Position numbers and translations under genes: made by a program. Below the pieces are notes generated by a model, which searched no databases, was not told the DNA's origin, and saw only the letters and a program-made list of their open reading frames with translations. A stretch of DNA of 8,938 nucleotides from an uncultured Eubacteriales bacterium (GTDB lineage Bacteria; Bacillota_A; Clostridia; Oscillospirales; Oscillospiraceae), in assembly GCA_900556015.1 (NCBI GenBank), contig USNH01000022.1, forward strand, positions 1 through 8,938. Direction: 5' to 3'. Shown piece by piece: positions 8,240 through 8,938 of the stretch. How positions within the stretch are numbered: the first letter of the stretch is position 1; every line of letters begins with the position of its first letter.

Positions 8240-8938
8240 ATGACAACCGTTTGGGCCGTGTATTTCAGCGGCACCGGAACCACGGAGCGCACGGTAACGC
8301 ACATTGCCGGGGAGCTTGCCCGGCTGCTGGCGGCGCCCTGCCGCAGTCTGGACTTCACCCGGCCCCAGGTCCGGCAGCAGGAGCTGAATTTCTGCCAATC
8401 GGACCTGGTGGTGCTGGGAACGCCGGTATACGCCGGGCGGGTGCCCAATGTGCTGCTGCCGTTCCTGCGGGAAAAGGTCCGGGGCAGGGGAGCGCTGGCG
8501 GTGCCGGTGGTGCTGTTCGGCAACCGGAACTATGACGACGCCCTCATAGAGCTGCGGGACATCCTCCAGGAGGACGGCTTCCGCTGCGTGGCGGCCGGAG
8601 CCTTCGTGGGGGAGCACAGTTTTTCCCGCACCCTGGGGGCGGGCCGCCCGGACGATGGGGACATGGCGGGACAAGCCGCTTTTGCCCGGGAAATCTGCGA
8701 GAAATTGGCGGGACAAGCCGGGACGGAAATGGCCCCCGTATCGGTCCGGGGCGAAACGCCCATCCGCCCCTATTACACCCCCCGGGACCGCCACGGAAAC
8801 CCCATCAACATCCTGAAGGTGAAGCCGAAAACGGACCCGGACAGGTGCGGCGGCTGCGGCCTGTGCGCGGAGCTGTGTCCCATGGGCTCCATCGACCCGG
8901 CGGACGTGTCCCAGGTCAGGGGCATCTGCATCAAGTGC
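8240..8938 (+). CDS. EFR1-type flavodoxin/ferredoxin fusion protein, 3' partial
   Basis: The open frame starts at ATG 8240 behind GAGGGGA (8227-8233) and runs off the window after 233 codons without a stop. The N-terminus VWAVYFSGTGTTERTV holds a flavodoxin-like FMN phosphate-binding loop (S10-T15), followed by the strand-turn VVLGTPVYAGRVPN and a flavodoxin-like FGNRNYDDAL segment. At residues 203-214 a ferredoxin motif CGGCGLCAELCP gives the first three cysteines and the fourth before proline. A second cluster begins with C230 and C233 at the very edge. This matches the EFR1 family of flavodoxin domain plus two [4Fe-4S] ferredoxin motifs, expected to be a cytoplasmic electron carrier in anaerobes. 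Its partners are not visible. It lies 34 bases after the small four-cysteine gene. About 25-40 residues are probably missing at the C-terminus. Confidence 0.88.
   Translation, partial: MTTVWAVYFSGTGTTERTVTHIAGELARLLAAPCRSLDFTRPQVRQQELNFCQSDLVVLGTPVYAGRVPNVLLPFLREKVRGRGALAVPVVLFGNRNYDDALIELRDILQEDGFRCVAAGAFVGEHSFSRTLGAGRPDDGDMAGQAAFAREICEKLAGQAGTEMAPVSVRGETPIRPYYTPRDRHGNPINILKVKPKTDPDRCGGCGLCAELCPMGSIDPADVSQVRGICIKC
8664..8720 (+). repeat. 15-base direct repeat inside the EFR1 gene
   Basis: TGGCGGGACAAGCCG occurs at 8664-8678 and again, identical, at 8706-8720. The copies are 42 bases (14 codons) apart, so both are read in the same frame and encode AGQA after M142 and after L156. The sequence between them is not duplicated. 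This may be chance or a remnant of local duplication in the linker between the flavodoxin and ferredoxin parts. Confidence 0.6.

Overview
The window is a GC-rich stretch in which almost every base is coding. It most resembles an anaerobic Clostridia genome of the Oscillospiraceae/Ruminococcaceae kind (inferred from gene content, high GC, strong AGGAGG-type ribosome binding sites and a SpoIIQ-like sporulation peptidase). No rRNA, tRNA, CRISPR array or insertion sequence is visible, and no gap between genes exceeds about 50 bases.

Layout. (1) Positions 1-591, minus strand: the C-terminal part of an M23 metallopeptidase of SpoIIQ type, without its N-terminal membrane anchor. (2) Around 591-622: a junction where two head-to-head genes have both lost their 5' ends. 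(3) 599-2951, plus strand: ecfA1 (5'-truncated, no Walker A), ecfA2 and ecfT, the energising module of an energy-coupling-factor vitamin/metal transporter. (4) 2973-3728: truA, tRNA pseudouridine(38-40) synthase. The order ecfA1-ecfA2-ecfT-truA is a classic Firmicutes arrangement, normally found after the ribosomal protein gene rplQ. (5) 3721-5602: a DUF5711-like membrane-anchored protein of unknown function and a CvpA-family membrane protein. (6) 5650-7983: a ClpE-like AAA+ unfoldase with an N-terminal zinc finger and a ClpP-docking VGF loop. (7) 7996-8205: a 69-residue four-cysteine protein of unknown function. (8) 8240 to the window end: an EFR1-type flavodoxin/ferredoxin fusion that runs off the edge.

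All genes after the junction lie on the plus strand, with overlaps or gaps of 50 bases or less and no obvious intrinsic terminator. They may be read as one or a few operons. A weak promoter candidate precedes the flavodoxin/ferredoxin gene. No substrate-binding S component is present, so the ECF module would have to serve S components encoded elsewhere.

The most striking observation is the junction: an M23 gene and ecfA1 meet in opposite directions and both lack their starts. It is either a real deletion/rearrangement or an assembly chimera, and the sequence alone cannot decide. The most promising unknowns are the small four-cysteine protein next to the zinc-finger Clp ATPase and the DUF5711-like protein. 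I see no convincing wholly new multi-gene system here.
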